Positions 25,133 through 33,242 of a stretch of DNA of 53,249 nt are shown in pieces. Below the pieces are notes generated by a model that saw nothing but the letters and a program-made list of their open reading frames with translations, was not told where the DNA came from and did no database searches. The position numbers and the translations under genes were made by a program. The DNA is from DATEJJ01 sp039649115 (lineage in GTDB: Bacteria > Actinomycetota > Actinomycetes > Mycobacteriales > Micromonosporaceae). The DNA lies in assembly GCA_039649115.1 (NCBI GenBank), contig JBBWZQ010000056.1, positions 1 to 53,249 on the forward strand, written 5' to 3'. Numbering within the stretch: the stretch's first letter is position 1; each line of letters begins with the position of its first letter.

Positions 25133-26047
25133 TCACAGGTCGAGCCCTGCCGCGGCGCAGTCCTGGCGCAGCCGCTCGATCTCCGCCTCGGTCGCGTCGA
25201 CCAGCGGCGGGCGGGTCGGCCCCGCCGGCAGGCCCAACCGGTTGAGGGCCGCCTTGACGGTGATCACGCCCTGGGTGGCGAAGAAGCCGTAGAAGATGGG
25301 CAGTTGCAGGTGGTGCAGGCGCAGCGCCTCGGCGACGTCGCCGCGCTCGTACGCCTCGATCATCGCCTTGGCCTGCCGCCCGAACAGGTGGGTGACCACG
25401 CCGACCACGCCGACCGCCCCGATCGACAGCAGCGGCAGTGTGTTGCGGTCGTCGCCGGAGTAGATGGCCAGGTCGGTGCGGCGGGTGACCCAGGAGGTGC
25501 CGGCGATGTCGCCCTTGGCGTCCTTCACCGCGGTGACGCGCTCGTGCTCGGCCAGCCGGCAGAGTGTCTCGGTCTCGATGGGCGTGGCGGTGCGGCCGGG
25601 GATGTCGTAGAGCATCACCGGCAGGCCGGTGGCGTCGGCGACCGCGGTGAAGTGGGCGAGCAGCCCCGCCTGTGGCGGCTTGTTGTAGTAGGGGGTGACC
25701 GCCAGCAGCCCGTGCGCGCCGGCCTTCTCCGCCGCCCGGGCGAGCTCGACCGTGTGGTGCGTGTCGTTCGTGCCGACGCCCGCGAGCACGTGTGCCCGGT
25801 CTCCCACGGCCTCGACGACGATGCGCAGCAGGACGTCCTTCTCGGCGTCGGTGGTCGTCGGCGACTCACCCGTGGTGCCGCTGATGATCAGCCCGTCGTT
25901 GCCCTGCTCGTCGACGAGGTGCGTGGCCAGCGCCGCCGCACCCTCCCGATCGAGCGAGCCGTCCGCGCGAAACGGCGTGACCATGGCCGTGAGCAACCGC
26001 CCGAATGGCCGCCGTGGGTCAACCGCGCGGGAACCCGTGCTTGTCAT
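25133..26047 (-). CDS. dapA: 4-hydroxy-tetrahydrodipicolinate synthase
   Basis: Condenses pyruvate with aspartate semialdehyde in lysine/diaminopimelate synthesis; 304 residues, TIM-barrel family length. Visible: GRLLTAMVTPFRADGSLD, the GTTGESPTT loop, catalytic Tyr in VMLYDIPGRT, and the Schiff-base lysine in VTAVKDAKGDIA. It lies with dapB (36335) and thyX in a block interrupted by accessory genes. A TAGGTT box 6 nt before the ATG and the absence of a ribosome binding site indicate a leaderless promoter. Its stop abuts the rnj start. Confidence 0.95.
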   Translation of the reverse strand: MTSTGSRAVDPRRPFGRLLTAMVTPFRADGSLDREGAAALATHLVDEQGNDGLIISGTTGESPTTTDAEKDVLLRIVVEAVGDRAHVLAGVGTNDTHHTVELARAAEKAGAHGLLAVTPYYNKPPQAGLLAHFTAVADATGLPVMLYDIPGRTATPIETETLCRLAEHERVTAVKDAKGDIAGTSWVTRRTDLAIYSGDDRNTLPLLSIGAVGVVGVVTHLFGRQAKAMIEAYERGDVAEALRLHHLQLPIFYGFFATQGVITVKAALNRLGLPAGPTRPPLVDATEAEIERLRQDCAAAGLDL

Positions 26048-26053
26048 GCGTTC

Positions 26054-26059
26054 AACCTA
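26054..26059 (-). promoter_or_regulatory. Leaderless-type -10 box of dapA
   Basis: TAGGTT (TAnnnT) exactly 6 nt before the dapA ATG on the minus strand. Confidence 0.45.
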
Positions 26060-26092
26060 TCTGACAACTGCCAGGGATCGACCGTCCATGCC

Positions 26093-26845
26093 TCACGACT
26101 CCCAGCTGTGCTGACCGGTGGCCACCTCGGTGCCGTCGGCCAGCGTCGAAAGGGTGAAATCGGCGAAGACGTTGGGAGCGACCCGGCGCAGCTCCTTGAG
26201 GCAGGCGACGGCGAGCTGGCGGATCTCCACGTCCGCCTGTCCGGTCGCCCGCATGGCGATGAAGTGCCGCCAGGCCCGGTAGTTGCCGGTGACCACGATG
26301 CGCGTCTCGGTCGCGTTGGGCAGCACCGCGCGGGCCGCCTGCCGGGCCTGCTTGCGCCGCGCGGTCCCGTCGGGAATGTCCGCGAACCGCTTCTCCAGCC
26401 CCTCCAGCAGTTCGGTGTAGGTGCGGACGCTGGCCTCGGCCGCCGCCAGGAACTTCGCGTGCAGCTCGGGATCCTCGGCGATCACCTCCGGCTCGACCAT
26501 CGCCGCGTCGCGCTCGGGCACGTAACGCTGGGACAGCTGGGAGTAGGAGAAGTGCCGGTGCCGGATCAGCTCGTGGGTCAGCGAGCGCGAGATGCCGCTG
26601 ATGTAGAAGGTCACCGAGCCGTGCTCGAGCACCGACAGGTGGCCGACCTCCAGGATGTGCTCCAGGTAGCCGGCGTTGGTGGCGGTGGCCGGATTGGGCT
26701 TGCGCCACGACTGGTAGCAGGCGCGCCCGGCAAACTCCGCGAGCGCCTGGCCACCTTCCGCGTCGGTCGACCAGGGCACGTCCTCCGGCGGCTCGAAATG
26801 GGTCCATGCGATGAGCCTGACCTCGGGCGCGACGATCTCCGGCAC
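26093..26845 (-). CDS. thyX: Flavin-dependent thymidylate synthase ThyX
   Basis: Methylates dUMP to dTMP using FAD, NADPH and methylene-tetrahydrofolate; 250 residues. The ThyX signature RHRHFSYSQLSQRYVPE (RHRxxSxxxxSxR) is intact. HLSVLEHGSVTFYISG and the C-terminal RATGQADVEIRQLA also fit. I start at GTG 26845, with GAGAGGAG eight nt upstream, giving VPEIVAPEVRLIAW; the longer in-frame extension is not homologous. It is divergent from the ribbon-helix-helix gene across 124 bp. ThyX normally lies next to dapB; here about 9 kb of accessory DNA separates them. Confidence 0.95.
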   Translation of the reverse strand: MPEIVAPEVRLIAWTHFEPPEDVPWSTDAEGGQALAEFAGRACYQSWRKPNPATATNAGYLEHILEVGHLSVLEHGSVTFYISGISRSLTHELIRHRHFSYSQLSQRYVPERDAAMVEPEVIAEDPELHAKFLAAAEASVRTYTELLEGLEKRFADIPDGTARRKQARQAARAVLPNATETRIVVTGNYRAWRHFIAMRATGQADVEIRQLAVACLKELRRVAPNVFADFTLSTLADGTEVATGQHSWES

Positions 26846-26934
26846 GGTGCCAACTCCTCTCGGGCTTTCCAGCAGGGTAACCGTCCGGTCCGACACTTCT
26901 CCGCAGGCGGTCCGGCTGGACGCCAAGCTGACAC

Positions 26935-26969
26935 TTGACTGATGTCACCGACGACGTCATGATGACGTC
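26935..26969 (+). promoter_or_regulatory. Promoter with inverted-repeat operator of RHH gene
   Basis: The -35 TTGACT (26935-26940) and a weak -10 CATGAT (26958-26963) are 17 nt apart, with only 6 nt to the ATG. The repeat gacgtcat-g-atgacgtc (26953-26969) is a perfect 8-bp inverted repeat with a one-base centre, ending at the start codon. Ribbon-helix-helix dimers bind such sites, so autorepression is likely. Confidence 0.6.
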
Positions 26970-27461
26970 ATGAACCTCAGCCCATACCTCGACGCCCTGC
27001 GCCGCGACCTGGCGGCCACCGCCGCGCCGGGCGGTGACGAGGTGGCGCGCGCCGCCGAGTTGCTCACCGGCTCGCTGGACGCCTCGACCCGGCTGTGCCT
27101 GATGGAGGCGCTGTCCGACGCGGCGGCCGAGATCACCGCGAAGCTGGCGGGGACGGCCACGGTGGACGTCCGGCTGCGCGGTCGCGAGGCGGATCTCGTC
27201 GTCACGGAGCTGTCCGGCCAGCCGGCGCCGCCCGCGCCGCCGGGCCCGGGCGCGGACTCCGGCGACGTGGCCCGGATCACCCTGCGCCTGCCCGAGCCGC
27301 TGAAGGAGGAGGTCGAGCGGGCCGCCTCGGCCGAGGGCATCTCGGTCAACGCCTGGCTGGTCCGCGCCGTCGGTGCCGCCGTGCACCGCGGCGGCCAGCC
27401 CAACCAGCCGGGCCAGGGCCGCGGTCTTGGCCACCGGGTCACCGGCTTCGCACAAGCCTGA
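26970..27461 (+). CDS. Ribbon-helix-helix protein, HicB/Arc-like
   Basis: 163 residues. The C-terminal third is an Arc/HicB-type ribbon-helix-helix: ARITLRLPEPLKEEVERAAS (strand plus first helix) then EGISVNAWLVRAVGAAVHR (second helix). The N-terminal half (about residues 1-80, with a LTGSLDASTRLCLMEALSDA helix) resembles a degenerate HicB-like fold, joined by a Pro/Ala/Gly-rich linker. No toxin gene follows; the next gene is a DUF4097 protein, 13 bp on. The perfect inverted repeat at its start suggests it represses this two-gene operon. DNA binding is confident; the regulated process is not known. Confidence 0.82.
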   Translation: MNLSPYLDALRRDLAATAAPGGDEVARAAELLTGSLDASTRLCLMEALSDAAAEITAKLAGTATVDVRLRGREADLVVTELSGQPAPPAPPGPGADSGDVARITLRLPEPLKEEVERAASAEGISVNAWLVRAVGAAVHRGGQPNQPGQGRGLGHRVTGFAQA

Positions 27462-27474
27462 AAGGTTGATGATC

Positions 27475-28305
27475 ATGTACGAGTACCCCTGTCCCGACCC
27501 GATCGCCGTCGACGCGCGCGTCGGCGCCGGCACACTCACCATCGTCGCGGAGCCGCGGGACACCGCGTCGGTCGACGTCAGCCCGCACGACGACACCGAG
27601 GGATCCCGCCAGGCCGCCGCGGACACCCGGGTACAGCTCACCGGCGGCCGGTTGCAGATCGAGGCGCCGGGCGGTGGCGGCTGGCTGTACCGGCGCTCCG
27701 GCCGGGTACGGGTCGAGGTGCGGGTACCGCTGGACTGCCGGCTGCAGGTCAAGACCGGCTCAGCCGGCGTGCACTGCTCCGGCCGGTACGAGTCGGGCAG
27801 CGTGACCAGCGGCTCCGGCGACGTGGGCGTCGAGCACGCGACCGGCGACCTGGCGATCAAGACCGGCAGCGGCGACGTGACCGTCGACCGGGTGGACGGC
27901 CAGTTCACCGTTGACTTCGCCTCCGGGGACGCACACGTGGGTCACGTCGGCGGTCCCGCCGCGGCGCACTCCGCCAGCGGGAACGTGGAGATCCTCGGCG
28001 CGGCCGGCTCGGTGAAGGCGACCACCGCCTCCGGTCAGGTGGCGATCGGCGCGGCCTGCTCCGGCGTGGTCAAGGTCCACTCCGCCTCCGGCGCGGTGAG
28101 CGTGGGGGTCCAGCGCGGCACGCGCGTCTGGCTCGACCTGCTGACGGCGTCCGGCTACACCCGCACCGACCTGGAGATGACCGAGGCGGCTCCGGCCGGC
28201 GACGCGCCGGACCTGACCGTGCAGGTGCGCACCGCCAGCGGCGACATCGAGGTGCACCGCAGCACCTCGCCGGCCCGACCCGGCGAGCCGGCGACCGCGG
28301 CCTGA
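27475..28305 (+). CDS. DUF4097 beta-solenoid-like protein
   Basis: 276 residues of short repeated strands typical of DUF4097 (DUF4098-like putative adhesin). The repeats are spaced by serine-glycine turns: VTSGSGDVGVEHATGDLAIK, TGSGDVTVDRVDGQFTV, FASGDAHVGHVGG, HSASGNVEILGAAG, TTASGQVAIGAACSG, TASGDIEVHRS. There is no signal peptide or membrane segment, so it appears cytoplasmic here. Either the ATG at 27469 or the one at 27475 could be used; the latter has AAAGG about 9 nt upstream. Pairing with a ribbon-helix-helix regulator is common in actinomycetes, but the role is unknown. Confidence 0.82.
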   Translation: MYEYPCPDPIAVDARVGAGTLTIVAEPRDTASVDVSPHDDTEGSRQAAADTRVQLTGGRLQIEAPGGGGWLYRRSGRVRVEVRVPLDCRLQVKTGSAGVHCSGRYESGSVTSGSGDVGVEHATGDLAIKTGSGDVTVDRVDGQFTVDFASGDAHVGHVGGPAAAHSASGNVEILGAAGSVKATTASGQVAIGAACSGVVKVHSASGAVSVGVQRGTRVWLDLLTASGYTRTDLEMTEAAPAGDAPDLTVQVRTASGDIEVHRSTSPARPGEPATAA

Positions 28306-28321
28306 CCGCTCCGGGCGCCAC

Positions 28322-28389
28322 AGCCTCAGACGAAGAACAGCCTCAGACGAAGAACAGCCTCAGACGAAGAACAGCCTCAGACGAAGAAC
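28322..28389. repeat. Four perfect 17-bp tandem repeats at a gene end
   Basis: The unit agcctcagacgaagaac is repeated four times without mismatch (28322, 28339, 28356, 28373). On the minus strand each copy spells codons Phe-Phe-Val-stop. The first one read ends the DUF2752 gene and the other three lie just behind it. This looks like slipped-strand expansion of the gene's last codons. Confidence 0.95.
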
Positions 28390-28886
28390 CAGGTGAAGGG
28401 CGCCCACGGCAGGTTGCGCAGGATCGTGAAGCCGGCCCACCCGACCAGGAACATCGAGATGGTCCGGGGCGTGAAGCGCAGCATCGGCAGCTTGCGCTTG
28501 AAGGCGAGGTTCGCGGCCCAGGCGACGTAGAGGTAGATGAGGAACGGCGCCGCGAACACGGCGACGATGTGCGAGCGGGCCGCCGCCGGGACGTTGCCGT
28601 GCAGCAGGTACCAGAAGGCGCGGGTACCGCCGCAGCCCGGGCAGTCGAAGCCCGTGGTCAGCTTGACCAGGCAGGTGGGGCTGGCGGTGGCCGAGATCTC
28701 GGTCGGATGGGCGATCATCGTGTACGCGACGCCGCCGCCGAAGCAGGCGAGGATGGCCAGCGGGGCGGCCCAGGCCGGGCGGCGGGCCCAGAACCCGGCG
28801 TGCAACGGGCCGACCGGCCCGCCGACGGCCAGCGCTCCCGGTCCGCCATGGGGGTGGGGGGCCGGCTGTGAGGTCACCTGGGTCAT
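28377..28886 (-). CDS. DUF2752 membrane protein
   Basis: 169-residue membrane protein with three to four spans. The DUF2752 signature CLVKLTTGFDCPGCGGTRAF (paired cysteines in CPGCGGTRA) is followed by the hydrophobic stretches HIVAVFAAPFLIYLYVAW and TISMFLVGWAGFTIL. The family is widespread and uncharacterised. The ATG at 28886 has GAGGGG five nt upstream; an ATG pair about 12 codons earlier is possible. The last codons and stop fall inside a 17-bp tandem repeat. The gene is divergent from the Hsp70/solute-binding fusion. Confidence 0.85.
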   Translation of the reverse strand: MTQVTSQPAPHPHGGPGALAVGGPVGPLHAGFWARRPAWAAPLAILACFGGGVAYTMIAHPTEISATASPTCLVKLTTGFDCPGCGGTRAFWYLLHGNVPAAARSHIVAVFAAPFLIYLYVAWAANLAFKRKLPMLRFTPRTISMFLVGWAGFTILRNLPWAPFTWFFV

Positions 28887-28957
28887 CCGCACCCCTCGGT
28901 CGGTCGCGCTCACGGTCATCATCACGGTACACCGGCCGCACCGAGGTGAGGATCGGC

Positions 28958-28963
28958 TAGGTT
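28958..28963 (+). promoter_or_regulatory. Leaderless-type -10 box of the Hsp70-SBP gene
   Basis: TAGGTT (TAnnnT), 6 nt before the ATG at 28970. It is the same sequence and spacing as in front of dapA. Confidence 0.45.
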
Positions 28964-28969
28964 TTCGCC

Positions 28970-31900
28970 ATGGCTGTCCCCGGGCCCGCTCTCGGCGTCG
29001 ACTTCGGCACCTCGAACACGGTCGCCGTGCTGCGCTGGCCGGACGGGCGGACCAGGCCGCTGCTGTTCGACGGTTCGCCGGTGCTGCCCTCGGCCGTGTT
29101 CGCGGGGGACGGGGGCCTGGCCACCGGCCGCGACGCCGAGCGGGGAGCACGGGTGCGGCCGGACGCGTACGAGCCGAACCCGAAGCGCCGCGTGGACGAG
29201 GGAACGGTGCTGCTCGGCGGTCGCGAGTTGCGCGTGGTCGACCTGTTCGCCGCCGTCCTCCAGCGGGTCTGGGCGGAGGCGGCACGGGTCACCGGCGGCG
29301 CGCCCGCCGGCGTGGTGATGACCCATCCCGCCGCGTGGGGGCCGCCGCGCTGCGAGCTGCTGGCGCGGGCCGCGGTGCAGGCCGGGATGCCGGTACCCCA
29401 GCTGGTACCCGAGCCGGTGGCGGCCGCCGCGTACTTCGTCGGACCGGCCGGCGTGCCGGTGCCGGTCGGTGCCTGCATCGTGGTGTACGACTTCGGCGCC
29501 GGTACCTTCGACGCGAGCGTGGTGCGCCGGGACCCGGCCGGGTTCACCGTGCTGGCCAGCGAGGGGCTGCCGGACGCGGGCGGGATCGACGTGGACGCCG
29601 CGATCGTCGGGTACCTGGGTGCCACCGTCGTGACCCGGGAACCGGGTGCCTGGCAGCGGCTGGAGCAGCCGCGCACCGACGCCGACCGGCGCGCGCGGCG
29701 GCTGCTGTGGGACGACGTACGGGCGGCGAAGGAGACGCTGTCGCGCGCCACGTCCACGTACGTCCACGTGCCGCTGGTCGAGGACAACCTGCCGCTGGGC
29801 CGGGAGCAGCTGGAGCGGCTGGCCCGGCCGGTACTCGATCGGACCGTGGCCGCGACCCGGCTGGCGATCCGCTCGGCCGGCCTGACCGGGGCCCAGGTCG
29901 CGGGCGTGTTCCTGGTCGGCGGCTCCAGCCGGATGCCGCTGGCCGCGACGCTGCTGCACCGCGGGCTGGGCCGGGTGCCCAGCGCGGTGGAGCAGCCGGA
30001 GCTCGTGGTGGCCGACGGCAGCCTGTACCCGCTGCCCGCCCCGCGTTACCCGGTCCGGCCGGCGCCCGTGGGCCCGCCACCGCCCCCACCGCCCCCGCTC
30101 GCGCCACGCCTGCCGGCGGGACCGCCCCCGGGGATGCCGCCGGTGCGGCGGTCGCGGCGCGGGCGGCTGGTCGCCCTCCTGGCGCCGTTGGGCGTGCTGG
30201 TCATCGCGGCGGCGGTCCTGCTCGTGGTGCGGCCGTGGCAGGGCGGCGGCACGCCGGGCGGCAGGGGCAGCCCCAGCCCGGCCGCCCGCGCCGTGGACAT
30301 CTCCTACGCCAAGGCGGACAACCGGGGCCCGGCCAGGCGCGCGGCCGGCGCCCAACGCGGTGGCACCCTGACCCTCCTGCTCGACGACACCGTCACCCAC
30401 CTCGACCCGGCACAGGTGTACTTCAGCGAGGACTGGGCGCTGGGCCAGCTGGTCTTCCGCACGCTCACCGCGGTGCGCAGCAACGGCGACGGTACCGGCA
30501 CGCTCGTCGGCGACCTGGCCACCGACCCGGGTACGGACGTCGACCACGACTGCCGGACCTGGCGGTTCACGCTGCGCTCCGGACTGTCCTATGAGGACGG
30601 TGCCTCGGTCACGTCGGCCGACGTGGCGCACGCGATCGCCCGCTCGTTCCGGTCCGACCTGTCCGACGGCGCCACCACCCTGCAGCAGTGGCTGTCCGGC
30701 AGCGCCGACTACAACAAGACCTACCAGGGGCCCAAGAGTGGCGCGCTGCCACCGGGAGTGTCCACGCCGGACGGTTCGACGATCGTGCTGCGCCTGCCGA
30801 AGCCGCACTGCGATCTCCCGTACGCCGCCTCGCTGCCCACCACGGCGCCGGTACCGGCCAGCGCGGACGGGACGAGCGGGTTCGACAGGCAGCCGCTCGC
30901 GACCGGCCCGTACCGGGTGCAGTCCCACGACGACAAGGCGATCGTGCTGGCGCGCAACGGGTACTGGCAGAGCGGGAGCGACCCGCTGCGCACCGCCGAG
31001 CCGGACTCCGTACGGGTGGCGCAGAGCGGCGACAGCGGCGACATCACCACCCGGATGCGGGCCGACCAGGGCGCCGAGCAGACCTCGCTGTCCTGGTCGA
31101 CCGCCACGTCCAGCTCCTTCACCAGCAGCCCGGACGCCGGTACCGGCGCCCGCCTGATCTCCGGACCGATCGGCTACACGATGTTCCTCAACATCAACAC
31201 GCGGCGGGTCACCGACGTCGCGGTGCGCAAGGCGATCAACTACGCGATCGACAAGCAGCAGGTGGTGGACGGCAGCGTGGGCGACCTGGGCGGCTGGCCG
31301 GCCAGCACGATCATCCCGCCGTCGCTGGCCGGGCACCTCGACTACCCCGACCCGTACCCGTACAGCACGGGCCGGGCGCGCGAGCTGCTGGGCGGGCGGA
31401 AGCCGACGCTGACGCTCGCGATCAGCACCAACGCCACGCGCGGAAAGCAGGCCGCCGCGATCAAGCGGATGCTCGGCGAGGCGGACATCGCGGTGCACGT
31501 GACCGAGGTGGGTGACACGGCCAAGTTCTACGCGGCGATCGCCAAGCCGGACAACCCGTACGACCTCTACATCGGCGCGTACGAGGCGGACTGGCCCACC
31601 GGGTACAACATGCTCTCGCTGATGTTCGACGGCCGCACCGTCGGCACGGCCAGCAATTTCAACCTGTCCCTGATCGACGACCAGGGGGTCGACGCGGCGC
31701 TGGACGGCCTGGGCGCGCAGCGCGCCGACCCGGCCAGCCCGGCCGGCGCGCTGGACAAGAAGATCATGGCCGAGCTGGCGCCGGTGGTGCCGCTGTACTA
31801 CCCCATCGGTACCTACCTGCGCGGGGCCAGGGTCGGCGGCACCGGCATGTCCAACAGCTTCGGCCTGCCCAGCCTGACGACGGTGTTCGTCAGGTCATAG
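28970..31900 (+). CDS. Hsp70-like ATPase fused to family-5 solute-binding domain
   Basis: 976 residues with three parts. Residues about 7-350 are an Hsp70/actin-fold nucleotide-binding domain: phosphate-1 loop GVDFGTSNTVAVL (9-21), NPKRR (70-74), PEPVAAAAYF (147-156), phosphate-2 VVYDFGAGTFDAS (171-183), and adenosine motif VFLVGGSSRMP (313-323). Residues 355-398 are a proline-rich linker ending in basic RRSRRGR. One membrane span covers about 400-420. Residues about 463-970 resemble SBP_bac_5 oligopeptide-binding proteins: QRGGTLTLLLDD, THLDPAQVYFSEDWA, FTLRSGLSYEDG, TTAPVPA, RVTDVAVRKAINYAIDKQQV, VVPLYYP. The ATPase should be cytoplasmic and the binding domain outside. There is no Hsp70 peptide-binding domain and no ABC transporter nearby. 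All the ATP-site loops I can check are intact, so an ATP-linked receptor is plausible but unproven. Confidence 0.9.
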   Translation: MAVPGPALGVDFGTSNTVAVLRWPDGRTRPLLFDGSPVLPSAVFAGDGGLATGRDAERGARVRPDAYEPNPKRRVDEGTVLLGGRELRVVDLFAAVLQRVWAEAARVTGGAPAGVVMTHPAAWGPPRCELLARAAVQAGMPVPQLVPEPVAAAAYFVGPAGVPVPVGACIVVYDFGAGTFDASVVRRDPAGFTVLASEGLPDAGGIDVDAAIVGYLGATVVTREPGAWQRLEQPRTDADRRARRLLWDDVRAAKETLSRATSTYVHVPLVEDNLPLGREQLERLARPVLDRTVAATRLAIRSAGLTGAQVAGVFLVGGSSRMPLAATLLHRGLGRVPSAVEQPELVVADGSLYPLPAPRYPVRPAPVGPPPPPPPPLAPRLPAGPPPGMPPVRRSRRGRLVALLAPLGVLVIAAAVLLVVRPWQGGGTPGGRGSPSPAARAVDISYAKADNRGPARRAAGAQRGGTLTLLLDDTVTHLDPAQVYFSEDWALGQLVFRTLTAVRSNGDGTGTLVGDLATDPGTDVDHDCRTWRFTLRSGLSYEDGASVTSADVAHAIARSFRSDLSDGATTLQQWLSGSADYNKTYQGPKSGALPPGVSTPDGSTIVLRLPKPHCDLPYAASLPTTAPVPASADGTSGFDRQPLATGPYRVQSHDDKAIVLARNGYWQSGSDPLRTAEPDSVRVAQSGDSGDITTRMRADQGAEQTSLSWSTATSSSFTSSPDAGTGARLISGPIGYTMFLNINTRRVTDVAVRKAINYAIDKQQVVDGSVGDLGGWPASTIIPPSLAGHLDYPDPYPYSTGRARELLGGRKPTLTLAISTNATRGKQAAAIKRMLGEADIAVHVTEVGDTAKFYAAIAKPDNPYDLYIGAYEADWPTGYNMLSLMFDGRTVGTASNFNLSLIDDQGVDAALDGLGAQRADPASPAGALDKKIMAELAPVVPLYYPIGTYLRGARVGGTGMSNSFGLPSLTTVFVRS

Positions 31901-33106
31901 GCCGGACAGCTTCACCGCCTCGGCCAGGGGCTGTGCCAGGTCGCCCCCCTCGGGGGTGGCCACCTCGGCCAGGCCGAGCCAGCCGGCCAGCCGGTGCAGC
32001 TCGGCGGCGAGGGCGGGCAGCGCCTCCTCGGGCATGCCGGGCTCGGCCCACGCGGCGGGGGTGCGCAGGACCCCGGCGGCCCGGTCGGCCTTGAGATCCA
32101 GCCGGGCGACCAGCCGGTCACCGAACAGGTAGGGCAGCACGTAGTAGCCGTAGATCCGCTGGGCGGCGGGCGTGTAGATCTCGATGCGGTACCGGAAGTC
32201 GAACAGCCGCTGCGCCCGGCCCCGCTCCCAGACCACCGGGTCGAACGGGCTGAGCAGCGCACTGGCCCGGATCCAGCGCGGCAACCGCGCCTCGCGGTGC
32301 AGGTAGGCGACCTGCCGCCAGCCCGCCACCTGGACCGGGAGCAGGTCGCCCGCGTCGACCAGGTCCCGTACCGCCTGCCGGGCTCCGTCGACCGGCAGGC
32401 GGAAGTAGTCGCGCAGCTCCACCTCGGCCGCCACGCCCAGCGCCCGGGCCGCGACCCCGACCAGCTCGCGGAAGGCCTCCGCCGGCGGCGGCTCCGGGAT
32501 CTCCAGGACCTCGGCCGGCAGTACCCGCTCCGGCAGGTCGTAGAGGCGGGCGAACGAGCTGTTGCGCCGGGCGACGACCACCTCGCCCCGGTAGAACAGC
32601 CACTCCAGCGCGGTCTTCGCCTCGGACCAGTTCCAGCCCCACTGGTCGGAGCGGGGCGCGGCGTCGGCCTCGATCTGCGCGGCGGTCAGCGGGCCGTTGC
32701 GCGCCACCTCGGCGCGTACCCAGTCGATCAGGCCGGGCTTCTCCCGCGCCAGCCGGCTGATGCCGCCCCACGGGTGCGGGTTGGCCATCCGCCAGCGCAG
32801 GTAGGGGTGCAGCCGCACGGGGAGCAGCGACGCCTCGTGTCCCCAGTATTCGAACAGCTCGTGCGGGCGGCGGTAGGCGGCCCGGTCGAGCATCTCCGTC
32901 GGGTAGGGCCCGAGACGGCTGTAGAGCGGGAGGTAGTGCGCGCGCTGCAGCACGTTGACCGAGTCGATCTGCAGCAGGCCCACGCGGCCGAGCACCCGGC
33001 GCAGGTGCCGTCGGGTGGGCACGCCGGCGGGCGGCGGGTCGGCGAAGCCCTGCGCGGCCAGCGCGATGCGCCGGGCCTGCGCGAGCGAGAGCTGTTCGAG
33101 GGCCAT
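31895..33106 (-). CDS. Winged-helix AlkZ/YcaQ-family DNA glycosylase-like protein
   Basis: 403 residues of the HTH_42 superfamily, which includes AlkZ and YcaQ glycosylases that unhook interstrand crosslinks. The catalytic QxD motif is present as LLQIDSVNVLQRA (Gln46, Asp48). Further family blocks are FEYWGHEASLLPV, WEWLFYRGEV-like (LEWLFYRGEVVVARR) and SPFDPVVWERGRAQRLFDF. The ATG at 33106 follows a TATCCT box; a TTG one codon earlier would be 6 nt from that box. It ends tail to tail with the Hsp70 fusion, overlapping 6 bp, the two stop codons lying back to back. The substrate is not predictable. Confidence 0.88.
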   Translation of the reverse strand: MALEQLSLAQARRIALAAQGFADPPPAGVPTRRHLRRVLGRVGLLQIDSVNVLQRAHYLPLYSRLGPYPTEMLDRAAYRRPHELFEYWGHEASLLPVRLHPYLRWRMANPHPWGGISRLAREKPGLIDWVRAEVARNGPLTAAQIEADAAPRSDQWGWNWSEAKTALEWLFYRGEVVVARRNSSFARLYDLPERVLPAEVLEIPEPPPAEAFRELVGVAARALGVAAEVELRDYFRLPVDGARQAVRDLVDAGDLLPVQVAGWRQVAYLHREARLPRWIRASALLSPFDPVVWERGRAQRLFDFRYRIEIYTPAAQRIYGYYVLPYLFGDRLVARLDLKADRAAGVLRTPAAWAEPGMPEEALPALAAELHRLAGWLGLAEVATPEGGDLAQPLAEAVKLSGL

Positions 33107-33115
33107 CAAGGCGGA

Positions 33116-33121
33116 AGGATA
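33116..33121 (-). promoter_or_regulatory. Leaderless-type -10 box of the AlkZ-like gene
   Basis: TATCCT (TAnnnT) on the minus strand, 9 nt before the ATG and 6 nt before an in-frame TTG. Confidence 0.35.
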
Positions 33122-33242
33122 ACGGGGCGGTACGACATAAGGACCTGAGGCGACCTGCCGGGAACGCAGCCGGAGCCGGTTTGGGGCGGAGGCGAGCACG
33201 GCTGAGGTACTACAGTGGCGGGCGGTTTCTGGGGAGGAACAC

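Noticed and set aside
23537..26938. 1133-codon plus-strand open frame antisense to rnj, dapA and thyX
   Set aside because: Low-complexity shadow of three well-identified genes on the other strand.
26970..28305. HicAB-type toxin-antitoxin module
   Set aside because: Only the RHH half is recognisable; the partner is a DUF4097 protein, not a small toxin.
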